Source of the DNA: Clostridia bacterium
Lineage (GTDB): Bacteria > Bacillota > Clostridia > Oscillospirales > CAG-272
DNA: 57,311 bases
Direction of reading: 5' to 3'
Assembly: GCA_017461765.1 (NCBI GenBank)
Contig: JAFTXO010000011.1
Span: 1-57,311, forward strand
The notes below the pieces were generated by a model. The model searched no databases. It was not told the DNA's origin and saw nothing but the letters and a program-made list of their open reading frames with translations. Numbering within the stretch: position 1 is the stretch's first letter; every line of letters starts with the position of its first letter. Shown piece after piece: positions 17,300 to 24,820 of this stretch. Position numbers and translations under genes: made by a program.

Positions 17300-17496
17300 C
17301 GCCAAACAATCTTAATATCATAGTTATAGGTCTTTTTCTCTTTATGGGGAAACTATAGCTTTTTTCGCTATAAAATTAAGCAAATACGTTTTGATAAAAA
17401 CGCGACTCCTGCTTGATTGTATAGCGAACCTATGCTATGAAGAGATTGTTTGGCGACAATTGGAGTTTGCGTTTTTCGGTGCGTGGCTTCGGTTGC
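17300..17496 (+). ncRNA. Structured RNA gene, copy 2 (unidentified family)
   Basis: Predicted RNA of about 197 nt. A perfect 13-bp closing stem pairs 17300-17312 with 17443-17455. The next stem pairs 17318-17331 with 17428-17440 around a TT/G interior loop. Inside are a TATAGC/GCTATA hairpin, a second stem AATTAAGCA/TGCTTGATT, and a CGTTTT/AAAACG hairpin within that stem. The 3' terminator at 17468-17491 has the same TTCG loop as copy 1, with several pairs changed together (UA to UG, AU to GU), so pairing is kept. Same family as copy 1; function unknown. Confidence 0.75.
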
Positions 17497-17526
17497 GCAC
17501 CTTTTTATTTGCTGATAGGGGGATAT

Positions 17527-17745
17527 ATGAGTAAGAATATTGAAATAAGAGTAACAGATATTACGGGTGCAGAGCTTATGCCTGGGGAGCCTACCGTTTG
17601 TCTTGGTAACGGAGAGCAAGGTTTTGAGTGTTGCTGCGACGAGTGCGACTATTATTTGCTTTGCTTCCCCGAATTTGCTCCAAAAAGCAAAGAAGAAAAT
17701 ATTGCTATGAATAATTGTAAGACGAACTCTAAAGGACTACTTTGA
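17527..17745 (+). CDS. Small Cys-rich protein, 72 aa, unknown function
   Basis: A 72-aa acidic protein: an N-terminal beta-like part (IEIRVTDITGAEL), PGEPTVCLGNGEQ, then a compact cysteine cluster FECCCDECDYYLLCFPEF with seven Cys in all within about 30 residues. It could bind zinc or an iron-sulfur centre; similar short proteins occur in Clostridia without known function (recollection, not searched). The ribosome site TAGGGGGGAT precedes the ATG; a longer in-frame start would lie inside the upstream RNA and is rejected. It begins 31 bases after the copy 2 terminator, so it depends on readthrough or an unseen promoter. Confidence 0.65.
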   Translation: MSKNIEIRVTDITGAELMPGEPTVCLGNGEQGFECCCDECDYYLLCFPEFAPKSKEENIAMNNCKTNSKGLL

Positions 17746-17778
17746 AATTTAATAAAAAATAATACCTACCGACAAAAA

Positions 17779-17812
17779 AGAGGGCAGAGAATGTAATCAT
17801 TCTCTGCCCTCT
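17779..17812. terminator. Bidirectional terminator
   Basis: AGAGGGCAGAGAATG / CATTCTCTGCCCTCT perfect stem with a TAAT loop, flanked by A and T runs, between the 72-aa gene and the convergent MFS gene. Confidence 0.88.
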
Positions 17813-17903
17813 TGTGCTGCTTTGATCAAAGACGAGCCTATGGTTAAGCCGTTTATTCATCTGTTAAGTCGGTTAAAAAAGTGCTTAAGAAGCCACAGCA
17901 TTA

Positions 17904-19148
17904 TCAACAGTCTTTTTTTGACTGATTATTTTTTGATTTCCATATTATCAAATATACAAATATAGCAATAAGCGAAACGATAAAGCCGACAAGCATACCC
18001 GCCTTCATTCCTATTTGCTCGCAGGAAAGGCTGAGAGTGTGTGAAAGCTCCTTAGCAAGATCACTTTTTGAAACACAGTCAGTGATTATTCCCACAAGCT
18101 GAGGCGCGATTGAAGCTCCGAGGTCTCCGCCGGCAGCCATCATTGCGTATATAAACACTCCCGCCGTCGGGAAACGCTCCGCCGCAACGATCAGGCTTCC
18201 GGGCCACATCATCGATACACAAAATCCCGTCATCGCGCAGGCAATAAGACCGATGATAGGTATGTTTGAAACTACGGCGACAAGGTAACAAGCGCTCGAG
18301 CCAATAGCTCCAAAGCATAAGACCCTGCCGATATTTTTTCCGCATTTTGAATACAAGGTGCGCCCAAATCCCAAAGCTAAGGCGAAAAGAGCAACTCCAA
18401 ATATATCACCCCAAACCTTTGGTATGCCAAGAGCCTGCTCTGAATAGCTTGAGCTCCACTGAGCCATAGTACATTCGGCAGCGCCGCCAAGAAAGATAGC
18501 TAAAACGCACATCCAAAGCCAGCCCTTTTTAAGAAAGCCGAGTGTTCCCGATATCTTTTCGGGCTTTTCAAGCTCAGGGAGCTTAGCTCCGAGAAAAAGG
18601 GAAGCTGAAAAAATCGGTACAAGTGTAAATAAAAGCGATAGCACCCACCAATAATTCGCATCAAACGCCAAGAGAAACAGAGTGCTTATAATAATCACCG
18701 CAACGACGCCCCAAGCATAGATCGAATGAAGCTTGCTCATTTCGTGCTCGGGATTTTCACTCGGGATCGCCGCAATAACGGGGCTGATAAGAACCTCTGC
18801 AAAGCCACCCGAGGCGGAAAATACGATTGTACCGATAACTAATCCCAAATAAACGTTGCTTGCAAAAATAAACGGAGAGAGCGAGTAGATAAGAAGTCCC
18901 GACAAGGTTAAGATCGGAGTGATCTTCACCGCCTTTGACATATTTATCTTGTGAGAAAAGAAGGAGAATATCAAGTCTATCGAGAGCTGTGTTACAAAAT
19001 TTATGAGAACCAAAAGTCCTAACAAGGAATAAGATATCCCATAAAGAGAACGGAAGGTCAGAAATAATATAGGCGAAAGATTTCCCACAATAGACATGGA
19101 AATGTTAGCGGAATAGCAGGCAAGCTTTACCCTTTTGTATTGTTGCAT
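17904..19148 (-). CDS. MFS transporter
   Basis: A 414-aa major facilitator with about twelve hydrophobic segments and a central loop (about 190-210, KLPELEKPEK) between the two halves. The first half resembles sugar or FucP-like MFS proteins. It starts 19 bases after the putative glycosidase gene and is clearly its operon partner, which suggests uptake of the glycoside or oligosaccharide that the enzyme acts on (inference). The ribosome site is AGAGGTAG. The C-terminus is Lys/Ser-rich and cytoplasmic. Confidence 0.82.
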   Translation of the reverse strand: MQQYKRVKLACYSANISMSIVGNLSPILFLTFRSLYGISYSLLGLLVLINFVTQLSIDLIFSFFSHKINMSKAVKITPILTLSGLLIYSLSPFIFASNVYLGLVIGTIVFSASGGFAEVLISPVIAAIPSENPEHEMSKLHSIYAWGVVAVIIISTLFLLAFDANYWWVLSLLFTLVPIFSASLFLGAKLPELEKPEKISGTLGFLKKGWLWMCVLAIFLGGAAECTMAQWSSSYSEQALGIPKVWGDIFGVALFALALGFGRTLYSKCGKNIGRVLCFGAIGSSACYLVAVVSNIPIIGLIACAMTGFCVSMMWPGSLIVAAERFPTAGVFIYAMMAAGGDLGASIAPQLVGIITDCVSKSDLAKELSHTLSLSCEQIGMKAGMLVGFIVSLIAIFVYLIIWKSKNNQSKKDC

Positions 19149-19166
19149 AGTCTACCTCTTTTCAGA

Positions 19167-21110
19167 TTATTTGCGAATAAAAACGACCACAGGGTCAAGT
19201 GTGTTGCAGGGAGTGTCAAGAATATATTTGCCGTTTTCATATGTGAACGGTATTTCCTTGATTTCTCCGTTTGGCATAAGCTTTTCGAATTTCGAAGCCT
19301 TAAAGGAGCAGACAAGCTCCGTTTTTTCTATGGGATCAAGACCGATATTGAAAATAGCGCAGAAAAGACCTCCATCCTCCATATCGGCAGCCTTGAGATA
19401 TATTTCCTCATCTCCCGGATAATAAACGGGAAGCTCGTTTGTTGATTTAAGCATATTTATAAGCTGAAGCTTTCTTGAATAGGTGAGGAATGAAAACGCC
19501 TCTGAGATATTAAAATCAGCCACAGGAGTGCCCGAAAAAACGAAAACAGTTCCGCCAAGCTCGTTTTTGTAAACGGTAGAGCCGGGAAAGAGCGGCTCGT
19601 AATTTTTATAATCAACAGTGTTGCAAACAAATGAGTCAGCCTCGACACTTTCGTAAAGCGGAACAAGCTCCTTAAGCTTCATTTGTATTTTTATATGAGC
19701 GCCGTTTTCTTTGAGTATTTCACGCACAGGCTGCTTTCCGTGCCACTCACGCACATCGACGCCGATGTATTTGGCAAAGCCGCGCTTTACGAGATTTTGC
19801 GCCGTGTCCGATGCCAAGAAAACGGGGCCTTTTAAAAATTCCAACACTTCCTCGTCGCTGAGCTTGGTGTCGAAATCACCCTCTAAGCACAAAACTCCGC
19901 CACTCTCGCTCGAAAAATACATAGGAATTCCGAGCCTTTCAAGAACACAAAACGCCCAGCCGTCGTTTTCTTCCTTCACTCTGCCGTACGTAAAATCGGG
20001 AACGGAAGGGGTAAATATCTTGCAGCCGCGCCATTTGAGCGTGGGAGTGAGCTCGGCGAGCTTTTCATAAAATCCGCGATTTTTGCTCAAAATGCGTCTG
20101 TATGCGCGTCCGCTTTCGGGCTCGTAGGTTATAAGGCGCGTTATCCAGTGCTTAGCGCCGTTTGCACCCTCTAAGATACTTCCCGTATAATGTGTATGTA
20201 ATGACATAGCGCCCGTGCTGTATCTGTTTTGCGGGCAGGTGTCGCTTTCTGCAAGCAGAACATCAACCTTTCCCTTAAGCTTGGCTATTTGTGTTGCGGC
20301 ACGCTGAAATACTCGGCTGAAAAATCTTGCACCTGCGGGGGCGTAATTTCCATTGTTTATTCTCACAACGGTAGGATTTCCTTCTCCCGCGAGCACGCTT
20401 GCGATCTCGTAAGCGAACTCTGCATTGTTTCCGCAACAGCAATACGAGGCGGGGAGTGTCGGATCTACGCTGTCGAAGCCCGCACGCATGACCTTAGCAG
20501 TCTCGATAAGCGACTCCTTTTGAGTTTCGATGTAAATATCGGTGTATTCCTTGGCTCTGTCGCTTTTTTCGTTTACTATCTGCCAAAGCTCTCTGTCGGT
20601 AAGCGATGTGTTAGCCCGCTTATTGAAGCGTTCCATGTGCAAAGGACAAGCGCATCCCTCGCCCTTATACCAGATAAGACGAAAATCGTCGTCTATCATT
20701 ACGCACTCCGGATGGCAGGATGCGATCGTTGCCATAACATTATAAATATATTCCTTAAATCCCTCGTCGCAGGGACAAACGACACGCGTTGCAACTCCGT
20801 CACAGAAGTTTACGTGAGTCTGGTAGGGGAACATCTCACCGAGTATCCAGCCGTGACCTACTGTAGCCTGAACTAAAATTCCGCATTTAAGTCCCATTTC
20901 GGCAAGTCTGTTTTTAAACATTTCGAATTTTTTGCATAAGATGCTCACCTTGTCAGAGGGCGGATTACCCTCGGGAACGAGCGTCATCTGAAACAGAGCG
21001 CACGAAGCAACTCCGCTTTCGTACTGCTCCTTGATATCCTGACATATCTCCTCAAGATGCTCGGTGTCAAGCGGCATTATGCTATATGAATATAATGAAT
21101 TTTTATTCAT
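19167..21110 (-). CDS. Putative TIM-barrel glycoside hydrolase, unknown family
   Basis: A 647-aa cytoplasmic protein that I cannot place in a named GH family. It begins with a barrel-like region (FQMTLVPEGNPP, GILVQATVGHGWILG, CVMIDDDFRL near 138-147). LLAESDTCPQNRYSTG near 295-310 has a candidate catalytic Glu, and a C-terminal beta-rich part ends near TLDPVVVFIRK. The barrel, acidic residues on strand ends and the C-terminal beta-domain resemble GH42- or GH5-like enzymes. It is cotranscribed with an MFS transporter. The start follows GGAAAGG and is promoter-proximal. The enzymatic role is inference. Confidence 0.6.
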   Translation of the reverse strand: MNKNSLYSYSIMPLDTEHLEEICQDIKEQYESGVASCALFQMTLVPEGNPPSDKVSILCKKFEMFKNRLAEMGLKCGILVQATVGHGWILGEMFPYQTHVNFCDGVATRVVCPCDEGFKEYIYNVMATIASCHPECVMIDDDFRLIWYKGEGCACPLHMERFNKRANTSLTDRELWQIVNEKSDRAKEYTDIYIETQKESLIETAKVMRAGFDSVDPTLPASYCCCGNNAEFAYEIASVLAGEGNPTVVRINNGNYAPAGARFFSRVFQRAATQIAKLKGKVDVLLAESDTCPQNRYSTGAMSLHTHYTGSILEGANGAKHWITRLITYEPESGRAYRRILSKNRGFYEKLAELTPTLKWRGCKIFTPSVPDFTYGRVKEENDGWAFCVLERLGIPMYFSSESGGVLCLEGDFDTKLSDEEVLEFLKGPVFLASDTAQNLVKRGFAKYIGVDVREWHGKQPVREILKENGAHIKIQMKLKELVPLYESVEADSFVCNTVDYKNYEPLFPGSTVYKNELGGTVFVFSGTPVADFNISEAFSFLTYSRKLQLINMLKSTNELPVYYPGDEEIYLKAADMEDGGLFCAIFNIGLDPIEKTELVCSFKASKFEKLMPNGEIKEIPFTYENGKYILDTPCNTLDPVVVFIRK

Positions 21111-21145
21111 TTGTAAGCCTTTCCTTAAAAGATTATTATATCATT

Positions 21146-21173
21146 ATTCTATCATAAAATAATTAAAAGTCAA
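21146..21173 (-). promoter_or_regulatory. Promoter of the glycosidase-MFS operon
   Basis: On the minus strand, TTGACT (21168-21173) and TAGAAT (21146-21151) with a 16-bp spacer, about 35 bases before the start. Confidence 0.5.
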
Positions 21174-21232
21174 TATGAAAATAAATATAATTAATGCTCC
21201 GCTTGCGCTAAGTGTCTTGAAAATACGAAATC

Positions 21233-21261
21233 TTTACTTTTTGTCAAAAGCGTGCTATAAT
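21233..21261 (+). promoter_or_regulatory. Promoter of the 176-aa membrane protein gene
   Basis: TTTACT (21233-21238), 17-bp spacer, TATAAT (21256-21261); the start codon is 34 bases downstream. Confidence 0.6.
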
Positions 21262-21294
21262 GATAATATAAGATTTAAATAAAGAGGAATTTTC

Positions 21295-21825
21295 ATGACC
21301 GATCATAAAATAAAAATAAATTGGAAGAACGGCGTTCTTTGGTTTGCTTTAATTCAAATCGAAATTATTGCAGTTTCTTTTTTGTTGGGGGGCATTATAA
21401 ACATAATCGTAGGATTTTTCGTTGATACAGGCCCGGCGAAGGATATTGTTTTGTTCATGGCGCTTCTTTTTGTTGAGATGATGATAAAATTTTTTATATT
21501 TTTTGCATCCTTTCAAAACAATAGAAATTTCACATTTAAGCAATTTTGCCTTGATTATACGTTGACCTTTGTTTTGAGATTTATTATTTCGATAATATTT
21601 AGATTTTACACATTTGCCGCGGGCGCATCTCTTAGTTTGTCGGGAGCTTTGCTTGCCGGTGCGTTTACAAGTGAAGAAATCGTTTCACCCGATCAGGTTC
21701 CGATTATATATTTTATATCCCTTTTTGTTTTAATGGAATTGATAACAATACTTGTATCCTTTACCGCAAACAAGCTTAGCATCACATTAAAAAAGAAATT
21801 AAAAAAGAGCTTACATAAGGAATGA
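21295..21825 (+). CDS. Four-helix membrane protein, unknown function
   Basis: A 176-aa protein with four hydrophobic segments (about 14-39, 48-68, 84-103 and 135-160) and a Lys-rich C-terminal tail (LKKKLKKSLHKE). No known motif is recognised. It has its own promoter and an AGAGG ribosome site. It is convergent with the broken pdxR. AT content is higher than in its neighbours. Confidence 0.6.
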   Translation: MTDHKIKINWKNGVLWFALIQIEIIAVSFLLGGIINIIVGFFVDTGPAKDIVLFMALLFVEMMIKFFIFFASFQNNRNFTFKQFCLDYTLTFVLRFIISIIFRFYTFAAGASLSLSGALLAGAFTSEEIVSPDQVPIIYFISLFVLMELITILVSFTANKLSITLKKKLKKSLHKE

Positions 21826-21914
21826 TCTTCGCCATCTTACCTCCGCTTATGACGTCTTACACGGTTTATGTGCCTTTCAAAATCACCGTTTGATATCAGC
21901 TCCGCCAATACATA

Positions 21915-22916
21915 CTATATATAGGTAGGAACGGTACAGGAATAAAAGCCGAGCTTTTTTTCAAAATCGGAAACAAGGCATTTCGGAAGAACCATATATC
22001 CCACGCGCAGAGCGGGGGATATTGTTTTTGAAAAGGTATTCATATAGATCACGTTTTCATTTGACGAGGCTGCAAAAAGAGTTTCCTCGGGCTTTCTTGA
22101 TATTGAAAACTCCGACTCGAAATCGTCCTCAACTATATATCTGCCGTTAATGCTTGCCCAGCGAATATATTCGTGACGCTTTGAGGCTGAGGCGGAAATT
22201 CCGCTTGGGTAGCTTCGATAGGGCGTGATGTGCAGAATATCGGCGTCACAGCTCCATAGAGCCCCACTTTCTATTCCGTCTTGACCGAGAGGGAGCATTT
22301 CGTACTTAACATCAGATGCTTTGTATACCTGCTCGATCTTTTTGTAGGAAGGGGCTTCGATTGCGTATATACGGGCTCTTCCGAGCAATTCCACAATAAG
22401 CGTGTAAAGATATTCCGAGCCCGCTCCTATAATGATCTGGTCGGTGTCGCAGGTAATTCCTCGGCTTCTTAAAAGATATTGCCGTATAGCCTCGCGAAGC
22501 TCGTCGCATCCCGAATTTGCGGATCTTTCAAGGATAGTCTCGCCTAAATCGCTCATAACCCTTCTCATTGTTTTTGTAAGGACGGAGAAGGGAAATTCCA
22601 AAGATGTATCCGATCTGTGAGCTTTCGAAGATAAAAGCGGAGCTTTTCGGCTCGAAGAGGAAGCGAAGCCGTCGTTCGGACGAAAGATCACAAAAAATCC
22701 GCTTCGCTCCTTTGCTTCAACATATCCTTCATCGCAAAGCAGAGCATAGGCGTGCTCCACCGTTATCGTGCTTATTCCTAACTCTTCTGCAACTATCCTC
22801 TTGGAAGGGAGCTTGCTGTTATACTGATAAACTTCCGCAACAATATCGTCACGAACCTGTCTGTATAGCTGAATGTATGCGGGAGCAGGATCGTTTTCTC
22901 TGATAATATATTTCAT
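21915..22916 (-). pseudogene. pdxR: PdxR-like MocR/GntR regulator, C-terminally truncated
   Basis: A 333-aa reading frame: a GntR winged-helix domain (YIQLYRQVRDDIV, LPSKRIVAEELGIS, residues 12-80), then an aminotransferase-fold domain with the PLP lysine in NTFSKTISPALRVGYMV near 305. Relatives run to about 450-480 aa. Here an in-frame TAG (21915-21917) stops the protein just after FYSCTVPTYI. Beyond it, 25 codons still encode the expected family sequence (VLAELISNGDFERHINRVRR) before a TAA at 21837-21839; the final 60-80 residues are absent. Two lesions therefore mark it as decaying or truncated. It is divergent from pdxST, the usual place for PdxR, an activator of PLP synthesis. The start is taken at the ATG beginning MKYIIRENDPAPAY; a TTG start 45 bases upstream has no ribosome site. 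Confidence 0.75.
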
Positions 22917-22943
22917 CTGGTTATATAAAATTCTCCAATTCTG

Positions 22944-22995
22944 ACTATTTTCATATGCCAAAAATCATTATATACTATTTTCATCAGGAAATCAA
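22944..22995. promoter_or_regulatory. Overlapping divergent pdxR/pdxS promoters with direct-repeat operator
   Basis: Two perfect 11-bp direct repeats (ACTATTTTCAT) lie at 22944-22954 and 22974-22984, 30 bp apart, on the same face of the helix. On the minus strand TTGATT (22990-22995) and TATAAT (22967-22972), 17-bp spacer, form the pdxR promoter. On the plus strand TATACT (22971-22976) with a weak TTTTCA (22948-22953), 17-bp spacer, can serve pdxS. The first repeat covers the weak pdxS -35, fitting activation; the second lies inside the pdxR promoter, fitting autorepression. Confidence 0.6.
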
Positions 22996-23010
22996 GGAGG
23001 ATTTTTCAAA

Positions 23011-23886
23011 ATGTCAACAAACAGATATGAATTAAATAAAAATCTCGCTCAGATGTTAAAGGGCGGTGTAATTATGGATGTTACCACTCCCGAGCAGGCA
23101 AAGATAGCAGAGGCTGCAGGCGCATGCGCAGTTATGGCGCTTGAGAGAATTCCTGCGGATATTCGCGCAGCAGGCGGCGTTTCCCGTATGAGCGATCCTA
23201 AAATGATCAAGGGTATTCAAGAGGCAGTATCAATTCCTGTTATGGCAAAATGCCGTATCGGTCACTTTGCGGAAGCACAGATATTGCAGGCGATCGAGAT
23301 CGATTATATCGACGAGAGTGAGGTTTTGTCTCCCGCAGACGATAAATATCATATTGATAAAACGAAATTCGATGTTCCGTTTGTTTGCGGAGCAAAGGAT
23401 CTTGGCGAGGCGCTTCGCCGTATAAACGAGGGAGCTTCCATGATACGTACCAAGGGCGAGCCCGGAACTGGAGATGTCGTTCAGGCGGTAAGACATATGA
23501 GAATGATGCAGGCTGAGATCCGCCGTATCGGCTCTATGGCTGAGGATGAGCTTTTTGATACCGCAAAGCAGCTTGGAGTTCCTTATGAGCTTGTACAGTA
23601 TGTTCACGAGCACAAAAAGCTTCCCGTAGTAAACTTTGCCGCAGGCGGTGTGGCAACTCCCGCAGATGCGGCGCTTATGATGCAGCTTGGCGCTGAGGGC
23701 GTGTTTGTTGGATCGGGTATTTTCAAGTCGGGAAATCCCGAAAAGAGAGCTTCTGCTATTGTAAAGGCGGTAACCAACTTCAATGATGCCAAGCTTCTTG
23801 CAGAGCTTTCCGAGGATCTTGGAGAAGCAATGGTCGGAATAAACGAGCAGGAGATCGAGCTATTGATGGCGGAAAGAGGCAAATAA
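23011..23886 (+). CDS. pdxS: Pyridoxal 5'-phosphate synthase lyase subunit PdxS
   Basis: A 291-aa (beta/alpha)8 enzyme of full length. It builds PLP from ribose 5-phosphate, glyceraldehyde 3-phosphate and ammonia supplied by PdxT. Motifs seen: [27 protein letters not shown], the active-site lysine segment [15 protein letters not shown] near 80, [24 protein letters not shown] near 150 and [19 protein letters not shown] near 213. AAGGAGG ribosome site. It overlaps pdxT by one base. PLP is the cofactor of at least seven enzymes encoded in this window. Confidence 0.97.
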   Translation: MSTNRYELNKNLAQMLKGGVIMDVTTPEQAKIAEAAGACAVMALERIPADIRAAGGVSRMSDPKMIKGIQEAVSIPVMAKCRIGHFAEAQILQAIEIDYIDESEVLSPADDKYHIDKTKFDVPFVCGAKDLGEALRRINEGASMIRTKGEPGTGDVVQAVRHMRMMQAEIRRIGSMAEDELFDTAKQLGVPYELVQYVHEHKKLPVVNFAAGGVATPADAALMMQLGAEGVFVGSGIFKSGNPEKRASAIVKAVTNFNDAKLLAELSEDLGEAMVGINEQEIELLMAERGK

Positions 23887-24458
23887 TGAAAATCGCGGTT
23901 CTTGCAGTACAGGGCGCTTTTATCGAGCATGAGCAAATGCTTTCAAGGCTTGGGGTAGATACAATCGAGCTTCGCCAAAGGAGCGATCTTGAAAAGCATT
24001 TTGACGGCTTGATCATTCCCGGAGGAGAGAGCACGGTACAGGGTAAGCTTCTTCGTGAGCTTGGTATGCTTGACGAGCTGAAGGCTCGGATAGAAAATGC
24101 TCTTCCCGTATTCGGAACTTGTGCAGGACTGATATTGCTTGCAAAGAAGATAAAGAATGACGAGCGTGTTCATTTCGGAACTATGGATATCGTTGCGTTA
24201 AGAAACGCTTACGGACGTCAGCTCGGCAGCTTTTATGACGAAAATGAATTTGAAGGCATAGGAAAAATACCGATGACCTTTATAAGAGCTCCTTATATCG
24301 AGTCTGTATCGGGCAATGTGGAGGTTTTGGCAAGGTCGGGCGGAAATATTGTCGCGGCACGCCAGAAAAATCAGCTCGTAACCTCGTTTCACCCTGAGCT
24401 AAACGATGATTTATCCGTACATAAATATTTTATTGATATGATTAAAAATTCAAAATAA
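23886..24458 (+). CDS. pdxT: Pyridoxal 5'-phosphate synthase glutaminase subunit PdxT
   Basis: A 190-aa class I glutamine amidotransferase partner of PdxS; it hydrolyses glutamine and channels ammonia to PdxS. The substrate loop is [12 protein letters not shown] near 45-56, the catalytic Cys is in [13 protein letters not shown] near 78, and the His/Glu pair is in [10 protein letters not shown] near 170. Full length. Its start overlaps the pdxS stop (TAATG), so the two are translationally coupled. Confidence 0.97.
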   Translation: MKIAVLAVQGAFIEHEQMLSRLGVDTIELRQRSDLEKHFDGLIIPGGESTVQGKLLRELGMLDELKARIENALPVFGTCAGLILLAKKIKNDERVHFGTMDIVALRNAYGRQLGSFYDENEFEGIGKIPMTFIRAPYIESVSGNVEVLARSGGNIVAARQKNQLVTSFHPELNDDLSVHKYFIDMIKNSK

Positions 24459-24498
24459 TAAGATAATAATATAATTAGTATAGTAAATAAGAATGTAT

Positions 24499-24527
24499 AG
24501 GGCAGAGATAAAAATCTCTGCCCTTTT
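24499..24527 (+). terminator. Terminator of pdxST
   Basis: AGGGCAGAGAT / ATCTCTGCCCT stem with a short A loop, followed by TTTT. Confidence 0.85.
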
Positions 24528-24594
24528 CATACGCTTTAATGAGTGATTTTCGATATATTTTTTCGTAATAAAAATTTTTTGAAAAAATTTAATA

Positions 24595-24655
24595 TACCTA
24601 TTGACAAAGTAGGTAAATAGTGCTACAATGTAAATACCTACTTAATAAGTGTGCA
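24595..24655 (+). promoter_or_regulatory. Promoter with two Rrf2-type operators for leader-metY-cysK
   Basis: TTGACA (24601-24606), 17-bp spacer, TACAAT (24624-24629) is a near-perfect promoter. Around it lie two 21-bp sites: 24595-24615, with TACCTA and TAGGTA arms, which swallows the -35; and 24635-24655, which begins TACCTACTTAATAAGT and covers the start point. They are 40 bp apart. The layout fits repression by an Rrf2 (CymR/IscR-like) dimer; an Rrf2 gene lies at 35658. Confidence 0.75.
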
Positions 24656-24670
24656 AAAGAGGTGTAACCT

Positions 24671-24736
24671 ATGAACAACTACTTTCAAAGCCTTGTAAGG
24701 GCTAATTTCCGATTCGGACGAATGTGTCGATGTTGA
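24671..24736 (+). CDS. Leader peptide, 21 aa, ending Cys-Arg-Cys
   Basis: A short ORF with a strong ribosome site (AGAGG, 8 bases before ATG), directly after the regulated promoter. Pattern M-x-N-Y-F-x-x-L-V-R-x-N-F-R-F-G-R, then M-C-R-C and TGA. A second ORF at 49696 encodes the same pattern with different codons, so the peptide itself is under selection. The end of the peptide has two Cys codons and two Arg codons. It lies 84 bases before metY with no obvious terminator hairpin between. The likely role is regulation by cysteine-tRNA level or by nascent-chain stalling (inference). Confidence 0.75.
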   Translation: MNNYFQSLVRANFRFGRMCRC

Positions 24737-24820
24737 AGCTTAAATCTCATACTCAAATAAAAAAGAAGAAAACCAAAAAAACAACATCACATATTATGTA
24801 TAATGAAAGGAAATTTAATC

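Larger units (their letters stand above)
16923..17496 (+). repeat. Tandem duplication of a promoter-RNA-terminator unit
   Basis: Two adjacent units of about 290 bp share an upstream block (TGTCGATTTGTG near 16924 and 17214; GTAATTTTATAAA near 16949 and 17239), a TTTACA-N17-TATAAT promoter and an almost identical tail that reads CGTTTTTCGGTGCGT, then a UUCG hairpin. The middle parts differ in sequence but keep a similar fold. This accounts for the stretch between mscL and 17527, which has no long gene. Confidence 0.85.

Noticed and set aside
17012-17496. 6S RNA identity for the tandem RNA genes
   Set aside because: Size and rod shape fit, but the large central bubble of 6S RNA is not seen; left as unidentified.
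21915-21917. TAG in pdxR as a recoded sense codon
   Set aside because: TAG ends the intact tusA-like gene at 43427-43429, and the pdxR frame ends soon after in TAA without the rest of the domain, so decay explains it better.
24737-24820. T-box, SAM or other riboswitch between the first leader peptide and metY
   Set aside because: The stretch is A-rich with no stable stems and no terminator.
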